A stretch of 64,000 nt of DNA from Pelomonas nitida. Lineage in GTDB: Bacteria; Pseudomonadota; Gammaproteobacteria; Burkholderiales; Burkholderiaceae_C. The stretch spans positions 186,001 through 250,000 of the forward strand of contig NZ_JBIGIA010000001.1 in the NCBI RefSeq assembly GCF_043555975.1. Reading direction: 5' to 3'. The notes under the pieces were generated by a model, which saw nothing but the letters and a program-made list of their open reading frames with translations, did not search any database and was not told the origin of the DNA. The position numbers were made by a program, and so were the translations under genes. The number at the start of each line of letters is the position of its first letter. The first letter of the stretch is position 1. Positions 6,270 through 16,165 of this stretch are shown here, in pieces.

Positions 6270-8218
6270 GTCGCTCCGATCAATTCGGCGTCCTTCAGGA
6301 AACGGGACGGTCGGCCGGCGTCGTGCGTCACCGTGAGGCGGCGCCTGGCGCGCGTCATGGCCACATACAACAGGTTGCGGTTCTCGGTCGAGCCGTCGCC
6401 GAACTCACCTTGCGACAGATGCGGAATGACGACGTGGTCGAACTCCAGCCCTTTGGCTGCCTCGATGCTGGACAGCACCACGCGCTCATTGGCCTGCCGC
6501 CGGTGCCGCGCCTGGTCCATGGCAGAGAACAGGCGGAACGCGCCGTTCACGTCGGTGTCTTCCGCCACCGCGACGCGGTGCAGTTGGGCGATGTTGTCGA
6601 CCACCTGTTGCGCATCCTGCTGGCGCACGAACACACGGGCTGCCAGCGCAGCCGCGTCCAGCGCTTTCAGGAAGGAGGCCTCGAACGCGGCGATGTCGTT
6701 CCCGCGCAGCACGGCCATGGCGGCTTCCAGCCGGCGTCGGGCGTCGGCGTGGGCGCTGCGCAGCACATGGGCTTCGATGAAGGACTTGGTCGAGTCCAGG
6801 CTGGCCGACGCCTCGCCGACGGCGGCGCGTTGGGCGTCGGTGTGGTCGAGGTGACGCAGCTCGATGCTGTCGACCCGGGCGCCAGAGAACAGCAGCAGCG
6901 CGTCGAGCAACGCGGCGCGCTGGGCCGCGGTCTCGAAGCCAGTGAAGTCGCCGCAGGCGCAGGCGTACAGGCCGCGCACCAGCAGGACATCGGCGCGTTC
7001 CAGATAGGGAGCGAAGCCGACGGTGCCGTAGGGCACGCCCAGGCGCAGCAGCTCATGTTCGATGAGCACCGACTGCGAGGGGTGGCGCAGCAACACCCGC
7101 AGGCTGGCCACGGCTTGCTGCTGGTGGTGCGCCTGCGCCAGGCGGGCGACGAAGGTGGCGGCCAGGCGGTGCGACTCGCAAGGCGCCAGCTGGATGCCGG
7201 TGTGCAGCGCCGCGTCCGCCGTGTACGGCTTGCGCGCCAGCGCGCCCACGTGGCGGGCCAGCTGAGGGCTGAAGCGGCGGCTCTGCGTCAGCGGCAGCAC
7301 GGTCGGTGGGCCGATCTCCGCAGCGAAGTGCTGGCCCATGAAGGCCGCGTCGGCGCCGGTTTGCGAGTGGATGACCTGGTCGCGGTCACCCACGCCCACG
7401 AAGCCGGCCCGAGGGTGGGCGGCCAGTACGGCCTTCAACACGGTGAAGGCGGCACGGTTCACGTCGTGCATCTCGTCGACGCACACGAGCGACAGGCCGA
7501 GCTGCAGCGCGGCGTCGCCGGCGTCGATCTCGCCGCTCAGCAACGCTCGGGCCAGGTCGTAGACGCCGTCGCCGTTGAAGCGGAACTCGGGCCGGTCCGG
7601 GTGGCCGCCCTTGCGGATGAATTCGTAGCAACGCCACGCGCGCATCGTCAAATAGCCGAAGCCGAGCTCGTCGGCCAGCTGGGGCGTGAGGCGCTCCTCG
7701 GGATCGAGGTGCTCGAACACCATGCTTCCCTTGAGCCGGTCGAATGATTTCAGCAGTCCTTCGACAAGGTTGCCCGGCATCGCGTCGGTCATCAGCTCGT
7801 CCGGGTAGGGCTCCTGCGGCAGCGACTGTGCCGTGTCGATGGCGCGCACCACGTGAGGCCTGACCAGCTCGTGCGATGTGACGACACGCGTCTTCGTGCC
7901 CTCGGCCTGCTCCAGCACGCCCAGCGCGAACGCCTCGAAGGTCTCGATGCGCAACTGCTGCACCGTCGCCCTGGGCAGGCCGATGCCGATCAGCCGCTCC
8001 TTCAGCGCCGCGACGGCCGGCGCGGTGTAGGTGAGCGCCAGCACGGTCCGCGGCTCGGCGCCACGCTGCAGGGCCTGGGCGATGCGCAGGGCCAGTGTCG
8101 TCGTCTTCGCCGCGCCGGCGTTGGCCTCCACCAGCAGCAGGCGGCCCCGGTGCAACTGGATGGCGAGCTGCTCGTCGCTCGGTGTGATGTGGGTGGGCTG
8201 GAACGCAGCGTCGCTCAT
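6266..8218 (-). CDS. UvrD/Rep-like superfamily 1 DNA helicase, divergent
   Basis: A 650-aa putative ATP-dependent helicase. Motif I reads ANAGAAKTT (32-40), where most UvrD-like enzymes have AGxGKT. Motif II reads DEMHD (247-251) instead of DExQD. Motif III is recognisable as GDRDQVIH (276-283). Near the C-terminus GLEFDHVVIPHL and NLLYVAMTRARRRL match motifs V and VI. All motifs occur in order, so the protein is probably active despite the substitutions. It is about the length of Rep or UvrD but with a short 2B region. It forms an operon with the TRIC-like gene (4-base overlap). I see no good Shine-Dalgarno before ATG 8218. Its repair or replication role is unknown. Confidence 0.8.
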   Translation of the reverse strand: MSDAAFQPTHITPSDEQLAIQLHRGRLLLVEANAGAAKTTTLALRIAQALQRGAEPRTVLALTYTAPAVAALKERLIGIGLPRATVQQLRIETFEAFALGVLEQAEGTKTRVVTSHELVRPHVVRAIDTAQSLPQEPYPDELMTDAMPGNLVEGLLKSFDRLKGSMVFEHLDPEERLTPQLADELGFGYLTMRAWRCYEFIRKGGHPDRPEFRFNGDGVYDLARALLSGEIDAGDAALQLGLSLVCVDEMHDVNRAAFTVLKAVLAAHPRAGFVGVGDRDQVIHSQTGADAAFMGQHFAAEIGPPTVLPLTQSRRFSPQLARHVGALARKPYTADAALHTGIQLAPCESHRLAATFVARLAQAHHQQQAVASLRVLLRHPSQSVLIEHELLRLGVPYGTVGFAPYLERADVLLVRGLYACACGDFTGFETAAQRAALLDALLLFSGARVDSIELRHLDHTDAQRAAVGEASASLDSTKSFIEAHVLRSAHADARRRLEAAMAVLRGNDIAAFEASFLKALDAAALAARVFVRQQDAQQVVDNIAQLHRVAVAEDTDVNGAFRLFSAMDQARHRRQANERVVLSSIEAAKGLEFDHVVIPHLSQGEFGDGSTENRNLLYVAMTRARRRLTVTHDAGRPSRFLKDAELIGAT

Positions 8219-8252
8219 GGGGTGGATTGGAACCCACCCCGGCGCCCATCCA

Positions 8253-9830
8253 TCACTTCACGGTCGTGTAGCGCGCCTCGAAGTAGTCGTTCGAGCGATG
8301 CAGCGTGTCGACGTTCTTCTTCATCGCCCACGGGCGGATCTGGTGGTGGATGGGGATGAACAGGAACTCATCGCGGATGCGCAGCAGCGCGTCCTTGATG
8401 AGGGCGTTGCGCTTGGGCACGTCGGGCTCGAACTTGATCTTCTGGATCAGCGCGTCCAGCGGCGCGTCGCTGACCTTGCCGAAGTTGAAGTTGCCGTCCG
8501 CGCCGTTGGTGCGCGTGTGGCCCCAGGCCTGCATGGCGTACAGCGCGTCGTAGGTGGAGACGCCCCAGCCCAGCATGTAGAACGGCGATTCGCCGCGTTG
8601 GAAGGTCTGGCTGTGCGTCGCGAACGGCGTGGCCACGAGCCGCGCCTTCACGCCGATCTTGGCCCACATGGACACGGCCGCCTGGCACACCTGCTCATCG
8701 TTGACGTAGCGGTTGTTGGGGCAGTGCAGCGGCAGCTCGAAACCCTGCGGGTAGCCCGCGTCGGCCAGCAGTTTGCGGGCCTTGTCCAGGTCGGGCTTGG
8801 CCACCTTGTCGAGCGCAGCGTCATAGCCGTTGACGCCCGGCGGCACCATCAGCGCGGCCGGCACCGACAGGCCGCGCATGATGGTGCGCTTGATGGCCTC
8901 GCGGTCCAGCGCCAGATTGAGCGCCTCGCGCACCCGCTTGTCCTTGAAGGGGTTCTTGCCCTTCACGCTGGCGTCGCGCAGTTCGTCGCTGCCCTCGTCC
9001 ATGACGAAGAAGACGGTGCGTGTCTCGGCGCCTTCCAGCAGCTTGACCTTGCCGTCTTCCTTCAGGCGGAAGAAGTCCTGCGGCGGCATGTCGGTGACGA
9101 TGTCCACGTCGCCCGACAGCAGCGCCGCCACCCGCGTCGGTGGGCTCTTGATGGGCAGGTAGCTCAGCTCGGTGATGTTGCCGGGGTTCTTGTCCCACCA
9201 GGCGGTGTTGGCCACCAGCTTCACGGCCTGGTCCGGCTGCCAGCTGACGAGCTTGTAGGGGCCGGTGCCATTCGCGTTGCGCGAGGCGAAGTTCTCTTCC
9301 TTGGCCTTGTAGTCCTGCGTGTTGGTCGTGTTGTTCTTCACCGACCACGCCTTGCTCATGATGGGGAAGCTGATGATGTTCTGCAGCAGCATGGGCGTGG
9401 GCGCCTCCAGCAGCAGGTCGACGGTGTAGTCGTCGATCTTCTTCACTTCCTTGATGCCGGACACATAGGTCTGCTTGGTGCCTTGCGGCTGCGTGATGCG
9501 GCCGAAGCTGAAGACGACGTCGTCGGCCGTGAACGGCGAGCCGTCATGGAACTTGACGCCACGGCGCAGCTCGAAGCGCACCTGCGTCTGCGACAGGTAG
9601 GTCCATTGGGTAGCCAGTGCGGGCTCCGGCCGGTAGGCCTGGCTCAGGCGGGTCAGCCCTTCGTAGATGTGGGCGCCGATGGCGTTGGAGGTGTTGTGAT
9701 CCTGGGAGTGCGGATCCAGCGTCAGGATGTCGTTCTGGGCGGCCCAGCGCAGCGGTGCGGCCTGGGCGGTGGTGGCGGCGCCCAGCGCCAGGGCGGCCAG
9801 CAAGGGCAGGAGTCGGAGGACAGATTTCAC
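8253..9830 (-). CDS. Periplasmic substrate-binding protein of a peptide-type ABC transporter (SBP family 5)
   Basis: A 525-aa protein with a GTG start at 9830; GAAGGAAG a few bases upstream supports it. Residues 1-24 form a signal peptide ending AQA. The mature part has family 5 hallmarks: ILTLDPHSQD (35-44), the block RRGVKFHDGSPFTADDVVFS near residue 90, and NGTGPYKL. Such proteins deliver oligopeptides, nickel, glutathione or opines to Dpp/Opp-type permeases. No permease or ATPase gene is nearby, so it is an orphan component that must use a transporter encoded elsewhere. The substrate cannot be predicted. Confidence 0.87.
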   Translation of the reverse strand: MKSVLRLLPLLAALALGAATTAQAAPLRWAAQNDILTLDPHSQDHNTSNAIGAHIYEGLTRLSQAYRPEPALATQWTYLSQTQVRFELRRGVKFHDGSPFTADDVVFSFGRITQPQGTKQTYVSGIKEVKKIDDYTVDLLLEAPTPMLLQNIISFPIMSKAWSVKNNTTNTQDYKAKEENFASRNANGTGPYKLVSWQPDQAVKLVANTAWWDKNPGNITELSYLPIKSPPTRVAALLSGDVDIVTDMPPQDFFRLKEDGKVKLLEGAETRTVFFVMDEGSDELRDASVKGKNPFKDKRVREALNLALDREAIKRTIMRGLSVPAALMVPPGVNGYDAALDKVAKPDLDKARKLLADAGYPQGFELPLHCPNNRYVNDEQVCQAAVSMWAKIGVKARLVATPFATHSQTFQRGESPFYMLGWGVSTYDALYAMQAWGHTRTNGADGNFNFGKVSDAPLDALIQKIKFEPDVPKRNALIKDALLRIRDEFLFIPIHHQIRPWAMKKNVDTLHRSNDYFEARYTTVK

Positions 9831-9901
9831 GCGGCTTCCTTCATCGGGATTGAGGGACGGCAGAAGCCAAAAATACTAGCGGCGCCAGCAGGCGGTGGCG
9901 G

Positions 9902-10192
9902 CTAGGGCTTGCCCGCGACTTCCAGTGAACAATCGCAGCCCTTGCCGGCGGCAATCCAGCGTTTCACCCACCAGCCGCGCCAGCCGCTCGGTTGCGTCGT
10001 CAGCACGCCGCACACATAGCGTGCGCCGTCCCATTGCAGGGCGGTGCATGCACCTTTGAGGCGCCGGCTCAGCAGCATGCCCAGCGGGCAGGGTTCGGTC
10101 AGGCAGCAGACGCCGCAGCCGTTGCAGACGGCCCCGACCGCCGGCTTGGCCGGCGCGTCGGGGTGGATTTCAATGACCCGAGGCTGATTCAT
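9902..10192 (-). CDS. Small Cys-rich protein, putative metal or Fe-S binder
   Basis: A 96-aa protein with nine cysteines: C23-x2-C26-x2-C29-C30-x4-C35, then C49, C61, C86 and C88. The cluster CNGCGVCC followed by CPLG looks like a ferredoxin-type or CxxCxxCC zinc/iron-chelating site. Two Trp-rich stretches lie between the later cysteines. There is no signal peptide, so it is probably cytoplasmic. It starts 21 bases after the stop of the secreted-protein gene upstream, which suggests a two-gene unit. The function is unknown. Confidence 0.7.
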   Translation of the reverse strand: MNQPRVIEIHPDAPAKPAVGAVCNGCGVCCLTEPCPLGMLLSRRLKGACTALQWDGARYVCGVLTTQPSGWRGWWVKRWIAAGKGCDCSLEVAGKP

Positions 10193-10213
10193 TCATTGAT
10201 GCTGCAACGGCCT

Positions 10214-10636
10214 TCATGGTTGCCGGTCCAGCGAAAAGTAGCCCATGGGCTTGCCTCTACGAAGGCCGAAGCCGTAGTACTTGCCGCGCACGGGAAGCTT
10301 CTTGAGCGAGCCACTGAGATGGACGTAGTCGTCGCAGATCTCGTTGCGGCCCAGAGTCAGCTTGGAGCCGTCCAACGCGTACGACAGGGGCTCTCTGGCG
10401 GGAAAGAATTTCTCGTCGCTCGTCGCAACGGACTGCAAGATGACGCGTCGCCACGTCCCTGCTAGGCAGGACGAGGCCGCAGCCTTGGCGAAACGCAAGG
10501 TTAACGTCGTGACTGGCTGGTGAGCCGCGTTCTCGACTTTCAGCACCCACAAACCGCTCAGATCCTCGGCGCTGGCGATGTGTGACGTGAATGTGAGAGC
10601 AGCAGCCAGGATAGAACGTCGAACGAGATGCGACAT
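10214..10636 (-). CDS. Hypothetical secreted protein, about 140 aa
   Basis: I do not recognise the family. Starting at ATG 10636, residues 1-23 form a plausible signal peptide (MSHLVRRSILAAALTFTSHIASA). A mature domain of about 117 residues follows, beginning EDLSGLWVLKVEN and containing two Cys. The SGxW opening and alternating polar/hydrophobic pattern suggest a small beta-barrel or lipocalin-like fold; this is only an impression. A longer ORF to 10696 exists, but its start would lie inside the terminator hairpin of the upstream gene. The downstream neighbour is the Cys-rich 96-aa gene. Confidence 0.6.
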   Translation of the reverse strand: MSHLVRRSILAAALTFTSHIASAEDLSGLWVLKVENAAHQPVTTLTLRFAKAAASSCLAGTWRRVILQSVATSDEKFFPAREPLSYALDGSKLTLGRNEICDDYVHLSGSLKKLPVRGKYYGFGLRRGKPMGYFSLDRQP

Positions 10637-10690
10637 GAATGCAAGGTGGGCGACCGGAGGTTTCCCATCATCGGATCTTGCAAACGAGAA

Positions 10691-10715
10691 CGCCACCGAT
10701 CAATGACCGGTGGCG
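10691..10715 (-). terminator. Hairpin terminator after the 2OG-Fe(II) oxygenase gene
   Basis: CGCCACCG (10691-10698) and CGGTGGCG (10708-10715) form a perfect 8-bp stem with a 9-base loop. On the minus strand it follows the oxygenase stop by about 30 bases and is followed by TTCTCGTTT. Confidence 0.7.
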
Positions 10716-10746
10716 TTGGATGGCGTGCTGCGCAGGCGACGCGGAT

Positions 10747-11589
10747 TCAGGTCTTCACGCCCAGCTCGCGCAGGCGCTCGTTGAGGTAGCTGTCCGCCGT
10801 GTAGCGGTCGCTCAGCACGACGTTGTCGCGCGGGTGCAGGAACAGCGGCAGCGACACGCGGCTCTTCGTCGCCCCTTCGCCGGTCGGGTTGACGACGCGG
10901 TGCTGCGTCGACGGGTAGTAGCCCTCGGAGGCTTCCTGCAGCATGTCGCCGATGTTGATGGTCAGCGTGCCGAAGTCGCAGGGCACGTCGTGCCAGGCGT
11001 TGTCCTTGCCCAGCACCTGCAGCCCCGGCTCGTTGGCGGCGGGCAGGATGGTCAGCAGGTTGATGTCGCCATGCGCCGCCGCGCGCAGCGAGCCGGCGGG
11101 CTCCTGCCCGGTCAGCGGCGGGTAGCGCAACACGCGCAGCAGCGTCTTCGTGCTGCCCTTGATCATGTTGGACAAGGGCTCGCGGTACCTGGCGGCGATG
11201 TCGGGCGGCGTGTACTTCTCGACCCAGCCCAGCAACTCCTCGGCGAGCGCATTGGCTTCGCGGTAGTAGGTGAGGGCGTCTTCCTTGAGCTGGGGCGGAA
11301 TGCGGCCCCAGGGGTAGACGTGGAAGTACTCCTTGATGTCCTTGAGCGTGGCGCCCTTGGCGGTCTCGGAAATCTGGGTGGAGAACCAGCCGTCCTGCGT
11401 CTCCTTCGAGAACGCATAGGCATCCTTGCCGTCGCCATTGAAGAAGGCGAGCCAGTCGGCGTAGATCTTCTCGACGAGCGCCTGGCGGATCGGGTGGTTG
11501 GTCAGCACGCCGAAGCCGGTTTCGTGCAGGGAGCGGGTGAACTTCTCGGCCGCGTCGGGTGCGCGGTAGTCGACGACCTGGACTTGCAT
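10747..11589 (-). CDS. 2-oxoglutarate/Fe(II)-dependent dioxygenase, isopenicillin N synthase-like
   Basis: A 280-aa soluble oxygenase. The iron triad is complete: His173 and Asp175 in AAHGDINLLT, and His230 in STQHRVVNP. Arg244 and Ser246 in SRVSLP form the 2-oxoglutarate-binding RxS. The N-terminal DIOX_N-type region (GFGVLTNHP) is present. I start at ATG 11589, preceded by AAGGAAT, rather than 12 codons upstream. The family hydroxylates or desaturates small molecules and the substrate here is unknown. It is transcribed away from sucA, and the 356-base gap between them contains the sucA promoter and leader. Confidence 0.87.
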   Translation of the reverse strand: MQVQVVDYRAPDAAEKFTRSLHETGFGVLTNHPIRQALVEKIYADWLAFFNGDGKDAYAFSKETQDGWFSTQISETAKGATLKDIKEYFHVYPWGRIPPQLKEDALTYYREANALAEELLGWVEKYTPPDIAARYREPLSNMIKGSTKTLLRVLRYPPLTGQEPAGSLRAAAHGDINLLTILPAANEPGLQVLGKDNAWHDVPCDFGTLTINIGDMLQEASEGYYPSTQHRVVNPTGEGATKSRVSLPLFLHPRDNVVLSDRYTADSYLNERLRELGVKT

Positions 11590-11710
11590 GGGAATTCCTT
11601 GTTGTCCCGTGGCGCAGCCATTCAATCGCGGGGCTGTCGCGGTCGCAAGTTTACGGTTCAGTCAAATTCGACCAGATACAACGAGTGAACTTTGTCGCAT
11701 CCCCAGGTAC

Positions 11711-11738
11711 TTGTCGGGCAAACCCGCAGTGCTAGAGT
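11711..11738 (+). promoter_or_regulatory. sucA: Predicted sigma-70-type promoter of the sucA operon
   Basis: TTGTCG (11711-11716) and TAGAGT (11733-11738) are separated by 16 bases, and TG lies one base upstream of the -10, an extended -10 element. The RNA would start near 11745, giving a leader of about 200 bases before sucA. This is sequence inference only. Confidence 0.5.
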
Positions 11739-11744
11739 TCGCCC

Positions 11745-11945
11745 CCGATGGAACCCGTCTGTTGCTCAGAAGGCCTGCACCGTTTGTGGGCAGGTTTTTC
11801 GAGCAGCGGACGGGTTCCTGGTCCTTCCCGTCCCTTTGCTGTTCGCAGCGAGGTGGGTCGCAATCCGCCAATCGGTCGAGCCGTGTCGCGGAAGGTTCTT
11901 CAACCAGCCAAGGCTCTGGAAACCAGGGCATGAGGTGAGCGAAAG
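11745..11945 (+). ncRNA. Structured sucA leader, candidate cis-regulatory RNA
   Basis: GAACCCGTCTGTTGCTC (11751-11767) can pair with GAGCAGCGGACGGGTTC (11801-11817) over 17 positions, two of them G-U. Inside that loop CCTGC (11774-11778) pairs with GCAGG (11790-11794), followed by TTTTT, which resembles an intrinsic terminator. GGACGGG (11808-11814) can instead pair with CCCGTCC (11827-11833), which excludes the long stem. Next to the ribosome site, CTCTGGAAACCAGGG can form a small hairpin just before AGGTGA. A cis-regulatory sucA RNA motif is known upstream of sucA in Burkholderiales. This region is in the right place, but I could not test it against that model. Confidence 0.55.
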
Positions 11946-14801
11946 ATGATGCAGCAATACAGGTCGAACTCCTACCTGTTCGGTGGCAATGCCCCGTATG
12001 TGGAGGAGATGTACGAGGCTTACCTCGACAACCCGGGCTCCGTGCCCGACAACTGGCGCGACTACTTCGACGCGCTCCAGCACGTGCCTGCCGTCGATGG
12101 CAGCGAGGCCCGCGACGTGGCCCACGCACCGGTCATCGAGTCTTTCGCTCAACGCGCCAAGGCCAACGCCTTTGCCAACAAGGCCTCCAGCGCCGATCTG
12201 GCCGTCGCCCGCAAGCAGGTGCACGTGCAGTCGCTGATCGCGGCCTACCGCTTCCTCGGCAATCGCTGGGCGGAGCTGGACCCCCTCAAGCGCTCCGAGC
12301 GCCCCAAGATCCCCGAGCTCGACCCCGCGTTCTACGACCTGAGCGAGTCCGACATGGACATCTCGTTCAGCGCCGTGAACAGCTACTTCGGTGGCGAGAC
12401 GATGACGCTGCGCCAGATCGTGCAGGCCCTGCGCGAGACCTACTGCAGCTCGATCGGCGCCGAATTCATGCATGGCTCCGACCCGGCCGAGAAGCGCTGG
12501 TGGCAGGAGCGCCTGGAGAAGGCGCGCAGCAAGCCCAGCTTCAGCGCCGAAAAGAAGAAGCAGATCCTTGAGCGACTGACCGCAGCCGAGGGCCTGGAGC
12601 GCTATCTGCACACCAAGTACGTCGGCCAGAAGCGCTTCTCGCTGGAAGGCGGCGAGAGCTTCATCGCGGCGATGGACGAGGTGATCCAGCGCGGCGGCGA
12701 GCGCGGCGTGCAGGAAATCGTCATCGGCATGGCCCACCGTGGCCGCCTGAACGTGCTGGTCAACACGCTGGGCAAGATGCCCAAGGACTTGTTCGCCGAG
12801 TTCGAACACACGGCGGCCGAAGACCTGCCTGCCGGTGACGTGAAGTACCACCAGGGCTTCAGCTCCGACGTGTCTACGGCCGGCGGCCCGGTGCACCTGT
12901 CGCTGGCCTTCAACCCCTCGCACCTGGAAATCGTCAACCCGGTCGTCGAAGGCAGCGTGCGTGCTCGCCAGGACCGCCGTGGCGACACCGTCGGCAAGCA
13001 GGTGCTGCCGGTGCTGGTGCACGGTGACGCGGCCTTCGGTGGCCAGGGTGTCGTGCAGGAAACGCTGGCGATGGCGCAGACGCGCGGCTATCGCACCGGC
13101 GGCACGGTCCACATCGTCATCAACAACCAGATCGGCTTCACCACCAGCGACCCGCGCGACCTGCGCTCGACCTGGTACTGCTCCGACGTCGTCAAGATGA
13201 TCGAAGCGCCGGTGCTGCACGTGAACGGCGATGACCCCGAAGCGGTCGTGTGGGCCACGCAGCTGTGCATGGACTACCGCACCGAGTTCGGCAAGGACGT
13301 CGTGCTGGACATCGTTTGCTTCCGCAAGCTGGGCCACAACGAGCAGGACACGCCGGCGCTGACCCAGCCGCTGATGTACAAGAAGATCGGCGCCCACCCC
13401 GGTACCCGCAGGCTGTACGGCGACAAGCTGGTGACGCAGGGCGTGCTGACCGCCGAAGGCCCGGACGAAATGGTCAAGGCCTATCGCGCCGCGATGGACG
13501 AAGGCCGCCACACCGTCGACCCGGTGCTGACCAACTTCAAGAGCAAGTTCGCCACCGACTGGTCGCCCTTCCTGGGCAAGAAGTGGACGGACAGCTGCGA
13601 CACCGCCATCCCGGCCACCGAGTGGAAGCGTCTGGCCGAGAAGCTGACGACGCTGCCCAAGGACTTCGCGCCCCACAACCTGGTCGCCAAGCTGTATGCC
13701 GATCGCGCCGCGATGGGCCGTGGCGAGGTCAACATCGACTGGGGCATGGGTGAGTCCATGGCCTTCGCATCGCTGGTCGCGTCGGGCTACCCGGTGCGCC
13801 TGTCGGGCGAGGACAGCGGCCGTGGCACGTTCACGCACCGCCACGCGGTCATGCACGACCAGAACCGCGCCAACTGGGACGCCGGCACCTACATCCCGCT
13901 GCAGAACGTGGCGGATGGCCAGGCGCCGTTCACCGTCATCGACTCCATCCTGTCGGAAGAGGCGGTGCTGGGCTTCGAGTACGGCTACGCCGCTGCCGAG
14001 CCCAACACGCTGACCATCTGGGAAGCCCAGTTCGGTGACTTCGTCAACGGCGCGCAGGTCGTCATCGACCAGTTCATCGCCTCCGGCGAAGTGAAGTGGG
14101 GCCGCTCCAACGGCCTGACGATGATGCTGCCGCACGGCTACGAAGGCCAAGGCCCCGAGCACAGCTCGGCCCGCCTGGAGCGCTTCATGCAGCTGGCCGC
14201 GGACAACAACATGCAGATCGTGCAGCCCACCACGGCGTCGCAGATCTTCCACGTGCTGCGTCGTCAGATGCTGCGCATGTTCCGCAAGCCGCTGGTCATC
14301 ATGACCCCCAAGAGCCTGCTGCGCGCCAAGGATGCGACGTCGCCGCTGGCCGAGTTCACCAAGGGCGAGTTCAAGACCGTCATCGGCGAGCTGAACGACG
14401 AGATCGCGGCCGACAAGGTCAAGCGCGTCATCGTCTGCTCGGGCAAGGTCTACTACGACCTGGTGCGCAAGCGCGACGAGAAGAAGGCCACCGACGTGGC
14501 GATCCTGCGCGTCGAGCAGCTCTATCCGTTCCCGCACAAGGCCTTCTCGGCCGAGCTGAAGAAGTACCCGAACGCCACCGACATCGTCTGGTGCCAGGAC
14601 GAGCCGCAGAACCAGGGCGCCTGGTTCTTCGTGCAGCACTACGTGCACGAGAACATGCTCGAGGGCCAGAAGCTCGGCTACGCCGGCCGCCCGGCCAGCG
14701 CCAGCCCTGCCTGCGGCTACGCGCACCTGCACCAGGAGCAGCAGAAGGCGCTGCTGGATCAGGCCTTCGCCAAGCTCAAGGGCTTCATCCTCACCAAGTA
14801 A
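11946..14801 (+). CDS. sucA: 2-oxoglutarate dehydrogenase E1 component
   Basis: A 951-aa thiamine-diphosphate enzyme that decarboxylates 2-oxoglutarate and passes the succinyl group to the E2 lipoyl arm in the citric acid cycle. The N-terminal E2-binding segment contains YVEEMYEAYLDNP. MAHRGRLNVL and GDAAFGGQGVVQETL are conserved active-domain blocks. GHNEQDTPALTQP and FTHRHAVMHDQ are also diagnostic. Length matches the family (933 aa in E. coli). Two ATG codons occur in tandem at the start (11946 and 11949), with AGGTGA upstream. It is first of the sucA-sucB-lpd operon, behind a structured leader. Confidence 0.97.
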   Translation: MMQQYRSNSYLFGGNAPYVEEMYEAYLDNPGSVPDNWRDYFDALQHVPAVDGSEARDVAHAPVIESFAQRAKANAFANKASSADLAVARKQVHVQSLIAAYRFLGNRWAELDPLKRSERPKIPELDPAFYDLSESDMDISFSAVNSYFGGETMTLRQIVQALRETYCSSIGAEFMHGSDPAEKRWWQERLEKARSKPSFSAEKKKQILERLTAAEGLERYLHTKYVGQKRFSLEGGESFIAAMDEVIQRGGERGVQEIVIGMAHRGRLNVLVNTLGKMPKDLFAEFEHTAAEDLPAGDVKYHQGFSSDVSTAGGPVHLSLAFNPSHLEIVNPVVEGSVRARQDRRGDTVGKQVLPVLVHGDAAFGGQGVVQETLAMAQTRGYRTGGTVHIVINNQIGFTTSDPRDLRSTWYCSDVVKMIEAPVLHVNGDDPEAVVWATQLCMDYRTEFGKDVVLDIVCFRKLGHNEQDTPALTQPLMYKKIGAHPGTRRLYGDKLVTQGVLTAEGPDEMVKAYRAAMDEGRHTVDPVLTNFKSKFATDWSPFLGKKWTDSCDTAIPATEWKRLAEKLTTLPKDFAPHNLVAKLYADRAAMGRGEVNIDWGMGESMAFASLVASGYPVRLSGEDSGRGTFTHRHAVMHDQNRANWDAGTYIPLQNVADGQAPFTVIDSILSEEAVLGFEYGYAAAEPNTLTIWEAQFGDFVNGAQVVIDQFIASGEVKWGRSNGLTMMLPHGYEGQGPEHSSARLERFMQLAADNNMQIVQPTTASQIFHVLRRQMLRMFRKPLVIMTPKSLLRAKDATSPLAEFTKGEFKTVIGELNDEIAADKVKRVIVCSGKVYYDLVRKRDEKKATDVAILRVEQLYPFPHKAFSAELKKYPNATDIVWCQDEPQNQGAWFFVQHYVHENMLEGQKLGYAGRPASASPACGYAHLHQEQQKALLDQAFAKLKGFILTK

Positions 14802-14887
14802 GACCGTGACGCGCGGCGCCCGAGAGGCGCCGCGCGTGCGCGCGCCTGCACCCATCACACCGAATAAAGAACACGGAGCCTCACACC

Positions 14888-16147
<1,260 letters not shown>

Positions 16148-16165
16148 GCCAAGGACACGATCAGC

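Noticed and set aside
8219..8240. 7-bp inverted repeat GGGGTGG/CCACCCC between the substrate-binding protein and helicase genes as a terminator
   Set aside because: There is no T-run on the minus strand and it touches the helicase start codon; too weak to list.
11766..14858. 1030-codon open frame on the minus strand across sucA
   Set aside because: It is the antisense shadow of sucA in GC-rich DNA: low-complexity Val/Arg/His-rich product, no family, while the + strand encodes a full E1 enzyme.
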